From Oncomelania hupensis (taxonomy: Eukaryota > Mollusca > Gastropoda > Littorinimorpha > Pomatiopsidae): a DNA stretch of 64,000 nucleotides. The translations under genes and the position numbers were made by a program. The DNA lies in assembly GCA_036898135.1 (NCBI GenBank), contig CM072512.1:12317312-12381311 (forward strand), in the 5' to 3' direction. Under the pieces are notes generated by a model that worked only from the letters and a program-made list of their open reading frames with translations, ran no database searches and had not been told where the DNA came from. Shown piece after piece: positions 60,250 through 64,000 of the stretch (positions within the stretch are counted from its first letter, which is position 1; each line of letters opens with the position of its first letter).

Positions 60250-61865
60250 TGTGACAAGGCGTACAATCTAGCCTGAGTCAGAGAGCACCCACTCATCTCT
60301 CCCAACCATCCAGTTACCCCCTCTACACTTCCAGTCGACCCTTGGACGCGCGCTGGCTCATTCGCTTAAGCCCCGCCCCTCGGGCATCAAGTTAAAGCCT
60401 GACACACAGTTAGACTCGGGGTCAGTCGAAAACCTTCAAGCCTTGAAGCCACAACAACTTGTCCGAAGACACGTCTCCATCACCGGGCGACCTCTGAGCT
60501 ACGGCAGTACTCGTGTGCTTCAACCCGTCTTAGTCAAGGTAAGAGAGGAAACTTACTCTTTGTCATGTAGCAGACCCATCACCCGTCGTTCGCCCAACAT
60601 GTTCATACGTCCTGTCGATATGTATGTTCATGTTTATAGTTTTGCCTTGATGTGTTGCTGTGACATGTATTTATTCCTTGCACATATTTTCTACCTTGTA
60701 TATGACTCGTGACATGTTTGAATTTATACTTGTATGCTCCATGTTAGCCCCATGTGTAAATATCCCATGCCATGCCGCCCCTCCACATAGATTAAAGTCC
60801 CCAGTACCACCCTTGCCTACAACCCCTTTGTCCTGTACCCACTCCATTTGCTTCCCCCATGCTCCCAATGTATAAACATTTGCCCCTGTTGCCACTACCC
60901 CATCTTAATGCGCCGAAGGTATCCTGTATTAGCGGCTGCCAGTAAGCACCACATTGGCCCCATAAACCTAGTTGCATTGTTTGACTGTTGGCATATGCGC
61001 CGGATCAACCTTGACCGGTCAGCCAATTTGAAATCTGAAGTGGGCAAGTGCGCCACAGGCGCTGAACCCAGGATATACCTATCCCCCGCTGATACAGAGT
61101 CTGTATTGCGTTACAGACGGCTCCTGTGCAGGGCGCATACCCCGGCCCTGTATCATCTCTAAGTCGCTGACCCGCTGCAGGCCCCTGACAACCCAGGGAG
61201 TCAACGAGAAGCGTTTCCCCGAATTTCATCATCTCCCCAGACAGCTAGCAACGAAAGCTGAAATCTGCGCCTGTACCTCCCACAAGATTGGCACTCCCGG
61301 TCATTGCGTCATAGCGTGACCGACTGACCCGCATCGCCACTGAACCCACGCTAGAACCTGGTCATCAGTCCAACCAGACTATCTTGGAACAACCACCGCC
61401 CTGCTATAACCAGCTAAGTGATTGACCCACGAGCATCACCACTCGAAGATCATCTGGCCAGAAACCAGCCAGATACACTCTTGCCCTATGACGATATCAG
61501 TCCACAGTAGCTCTAGTACCCCAGAAGTCAACCACCCAGAATATCTCCGAGCTACTCCCTACTGACATAGACGCTACCCCCGTGACTCACTATTAGCATT
61601 ACCTAATATAGACGACCCAATTCGATTTAAATAAACTTCACAGTTAGAAATTGCACTTACCCAGACTGGCCTTTGTATTCGAATTTCTCAACTAGTGTAG
61701 TCTACCATCTTTCTCGTCTACCCTTTGACTGTCTCTCATTTAGTTAGTAGCCCTAGCCTTAATTCTCTTGAATGTCATCGCATCATTAGCCTAACAAAGG
61801 AGGTAATACAGCGCTAGAGATTAAGAGCTTACCCTTCATTCCCCCCAACCCCTTTCTTTGTGACA
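60250..61865 (+). mobile_element. 5' LTR of a Ty3/Gypsy-like element, family B
   Basis: The 1616-bp LTR runs from TGTGACAAGGCG to CTTTGTGACA. Its start is set by alignment with the solo LTR at 43768-45320 and by the TGT start; its end by the TGTGACA just before the primer binding site. In order it has a GC-box-like GCCCCGCCCCTCGGG near 60370, a donor-like GTCAAG|GTAAGAG at 60539, a GACCCGCTGC block near 61168 and TTTAAATAAAC near 61630. The 3' LTR lies beyond the window. Confidence 0.85.
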
Positions 61866-61872
61866 TTAACTT

Positions 61873-61890
61873 TGGCGACCCCGACGAGAC
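61873..61890 (+). promoter_or_regulatory. Primer binding site
   Basis: TGGCGACCCCGACGAGAC starts seven bases after the LTR end. Its complement ends GTCGGGGTCGCCA, a tRNA 3' end with CCA and a G discriminator base. A tRNA-Arg-type or tRNA-Trp-like primer is plausible; I cannot decide which. Confidence 0.75.
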
Positions 61891-61977
61891 TAAAGACTTA
61901 GGTTTCCCATCCCAACCCGACGAGACCAAAGACTTAGGTTTCCCATCCCAACTCGACGAGACTAAGGACTTAGCTTA
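61882..61977 (+). repeat. 36-bp leader tandem repeat containing the PBS core
   Basis: The unit beginning CGACGAGACTAAAGACTTAG starts at 61882, 61918 and 61954, giving two full units and a partial third. The primer-binding core is thus repeated, with the upstream TGGCGACC only in the first copy. Confidence 0.92.
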
Positions 61978-62257
61978 AATTCCACCCCAGCCCAGTATAG
62001 ATAGGACCCAGCCCTCTAAGCCTAGTAGTGTATAGCATAGCCCCATAGGTCCCTTACTGGCTTTCCCGAATGGTGGTGTCTCGAAAAGGTGTTTTTTTGC
62101 ATTCATTTTTGTATTTTGATTGATTGCATTCTGTCTTTGTGGTTGTGTTGTGTTGTATTCGCCCCTGTGCAGTTTCATCGTAGCTCATCCAGCCCACCCC
62201 CTTGTTTTCCGTCAGTGTACCCCTTGTGTGCGCCCCTCATCACGGTTAGGACTTTTC

Positions 62258-62279
62258 AGGGTAAGTCACCTCCCTTACC
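62258..62279 (+). promoter_or_regulatory. Candidate splice acceptor and Kozak start of gag
   Basis: GGACTTTTCAG ends at 62259, twenty bases before the gag ATG, and TTACCATGG is a near-ideal start context. Paired with the donor at 60539 in the LTR, this would remove an intron containing the PBS. Confidence 0.4.
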
Positions 62280-64000
62280 ATGGCCGACCGGGGAGAGCTT
62301 GCGCTCAAATACAAGAGTATTGGCGAGAGCTTAGGGCTCGCCGGCACCGAACTCAAGGACTACGTCCTGGCTAACGTAGATGCGGACGTGGCCGAGGAAA
62401 AGTTGAAGAGGGAAGAGAGGGCTAAAGAGAGAGAGGCGAAGAAAGAGGAGGAGAAGGAGCGCCTCGCCGCGGAAGAACGGGCCGCCGCCCGGAAGAAAGA
62501 GGAGGAGAAAGAGCGTATCGCCGCGGAGGAACGGGCCGCCGCCCGGAAGATTGCAGAGGAGGAGAGAGCCGCCGAACGGAGGAGAGAAGAGGAGAAGGAG
62601 AGGGTAGCCCAGGAGGAGAGAGCCGCCGAGCGGAGAAGAGAGGAGGCGAAGGAGAGGATAGCAGAGGAGGAGAGGGCCGCCGCACGGAGGAAGGAGGAAG
62701 ACGAGAGGGTCGCGGCACTTGAGGAGAAGAGGAAGGACAAGGAGCTCGAACGGCGCCAAGCACTCCTCCAGCTTGAGCGCGACCGCCGCGATCTAGGTAT
62801 CGCATCGCCCGCGAGCGAAGACTTCTCGCTCATCGCCCCCAGCTTCGCCGCCAGCGCCGGAATATCCGCAGTCCCCCCGCCGATTCCGGGGATGAACTTT
62901 CCCCTGGACCCATTCGTCGAACGAGACGAATCGATTGAAGTATACCTCGCCCGATTCGAACGAGTCGCGGGAGAAAACAGCCTTGACCCCCAGTACTGGT
63001 ATCGCAAGCTTAGTCATGGCCTTAAGGGGAAGGCCTATGAAATCCTGGCCAAGACGCCGACTTCCGAGGAGGGCGACTACCCCGCCCTCAAGAAAGCTCT
63101 ACTGCATGGATATGAGCTCTCAGGCGAGCACTACCGCAAGAATTTCCGGAACTCCCGGAGAGAGAAAGGGGAGAAGTTTACGCAATTCGCCGACCGGCTA
63201 GCTACTCTACGGGACAAATGGATAGAGCAAACGGACGAACCAAAAACGTACGACGGACTGCTCGAATTGATGCTAGCCGAGCAACTCCGAGGGACAATGC
63301 CGGCGGAACTTCGGACTTTCGCCGCCGAACAGGGAGCCGCCCGACTAGAGGACCTTATCATCGTCGCGGACCGCTACCTCACCGCCCACCCCGACGACAG
63401 ACAGCCTCGCCGGGATCCCCCCGCACCCTCGTCCCCAGATACCCGCCACCAGCCTCGCCGGCCAGTCCCGCCAGCGAATCACCGTCCACCCCCGCCTAAA
63501 GGACGCCCTAACCCCGGAGCAGAGCCTGGGAAGCGGAGCACAGAGCTCTACTGCGGCTACTGCCAGCGCCGAGGACACACCCGCGAGAAGTGTTTTCGCC
63601 GCCACAGCGACCAGCGTCGCAAACAAGGCACGGTTTTGGCCCTACGCCAAGTTACCCCCGACGGGAACCCGGTAACCCCCGTCGTCACTCCCACCGATCG
63701 ACCGGCCGTCACTGAGCAAGGGACCGTCAACGATCGCCCAGCCCACTGTCTGTACGACACTGGACTCACCTTCGACGCCGTCGTCCGCCGCTCGCTCATC
63801 AGGGAACAAGACCTGACCGGCGAAACGATCACCCTGAAGTTGGCCGACGCGTCCCAACCCAGCACCACGCTCCCTATAGCCCGGATCAGAGTCACCAGCC
63901 GATACGTCACGGGAACCATTCAAGCTGCCGTGATGGACCAGCCCCTGTATGACCTGATTTTAGGATGCCGCTACGTATTCTTGGGTATGCCGCCCCAGCC
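62280..64000 (+). CDS. Gag-protease polyprotein of a Ty3/Gypsy-like retrotransposon, partial
   Basis: The frame from ATG 62280 is open to the window end (573 complete codons) without a stop. Residues about 1-40 are a short leader. Residues about 45-170 are a Glu/Arg/Ala/Lys-rich helical region with repeated EERAAARRKEE-like units (coiled coil or single alpha-helix). Residues about 205-385 are a retrotransposon capsid-type domain (FVERDESIEVYLARFERVAG, then KLSHGLKGKAYEIL, QFADRLATLRDKW and LIIVADRYL). After a Pro/Arg linker, a CCHC zinc knuckle, CGYCQRRGHTREKC, spans residues 425-438. A retropepsin follows with DTG at 493-495 and a YDLILGCRYV segment near 563. Reverse transcriptase and integrase should follow beyond the window. 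GC-rich codon use contrasts with the AT-rich surroundings. The overlapping minus-strand frames are shadows. Confidence 0.9.
   Translation, partial: MADRGELALKYKSIGESLGLAGTELKDYVLANVDADVAEEKLKREERAKEREAKKEEEKERLAAEERAAARKKEEEKERIAAEERAAARKIAEEERAAERRREEEKERVAQEERAAERRREEAKERIAEEERAAARRKEEDERVAALEEKRKDKELERRQALLQLERDRRDLGIASPASEDFSLIAPSFAASAGISAVPPPIPGMNFPLDPFVERDESIEVYLARFERVAGENSLDPQYWYRKLSHGLKGKAYEILAKTPTSEEGDYPALKKALLHGYELSGEHYRKNFRNSRREKGEKFTQFADRLATLRDKWIEQTDEPKTYDGLLELMLAEQLRGTMPAELRTFAAEQGAARLEDLIIVADRYLTAHPDDRQPRRDPPAPSSPDTRHQPRRPVPPANHRPPPPKGRPNPGAEPGKRSTELYCGYCQRRGHTREKCFRRHSDQRRKQGTVLALRQVTPDGNPVTPVVTPTDRPAVTEQGTVNDRPAHCLYDTGLTFDAVVRRSLIREQDLTGETITLKLADASQPSTTLPIARIRVTSRYVTGTIQAAVMDQPLYDLILGCRYVFLGMPPQ

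Noticed and set aside
62331..63923. Overlapping minus-strand ORFs of up to 215 codons opposite gag
   Set aside because: They mirror the low-complexity GC-rich gag frame; the plus frame has capsid, zinc knuckle and protease motifs in order.

Overview
ORGANISM. This is an accessory stretch of animal nuclear DNA, probably from a marine mollusc or another lophotrochozoan. The evidence is indirect: no prokaryotic gene structure, very many long microsatellites (GA, AAT, ATC, GAA, CA, TA), several tRNA-derived SINE families, RTE-like and CR1/Jockey-like LINE relics, DNA-transposon MITEs, and LTR retrotransposons. The taxon is inferred from the flavour of the LINE proteins, not from any marker gene. 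LAYOUT. 0-8 kb: repeat R3, a tRNA SINE, and two long solo LTRs (family A) in inverted orientation. 8-17 kb: LINE tails, SINEs, GA/TC arrays, and a truncated LINE flanked by equal 364-bp direct repeats. 17-31 kb: a composite 5S/tRNA SINE, telomere-like TIR elements, a solo LTR of family C and a hAT-like element. 31-34 kb: the most complete RTE-like LINE, carrying endonuclease and reverse transcriptase relics. 34-43.5 kb: SINEs, a weak candidate exon and promoter near 38.3 kb, and a three-layer nest of CR1-like LINEs with a SINE. 43.5-46.5 kb: a solo LTR of family B sitting inside a SINE. 47-53 kb: a fold-back element, an L2/CR1-like LINE, a second telomere-like MITE and an older family A solo LTR. 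53-60 kb: AAT/TAC/TA arrays, a fourth family A solo LTR, a 181-bp perfect inverted repeat, and a pogo-like MITE with a SINE inside it and an empty site elsewhere in the window. 60.25-64 kb: the 5' end of a full Ty3/Gypsy-like element with a 1.6-kb LTR, primer binding site, leader and an open gag-protease frame that runs off the end. GENES. The only long intact coding frame is that gag-protease ORF. No host gene is certain; three weak host exon or ORF candidates are listed. HOW IT FITS TOGETHER. The window is a layered record of transposition. Family A, B and C LTRs start TGT and end ACA. The five full-length A and B solos have 5-bp target duplications, four of them exact. Every A and B LTR, including the one with an intact gag, keeps a splice-donor-like GTAA motif in a similar place.
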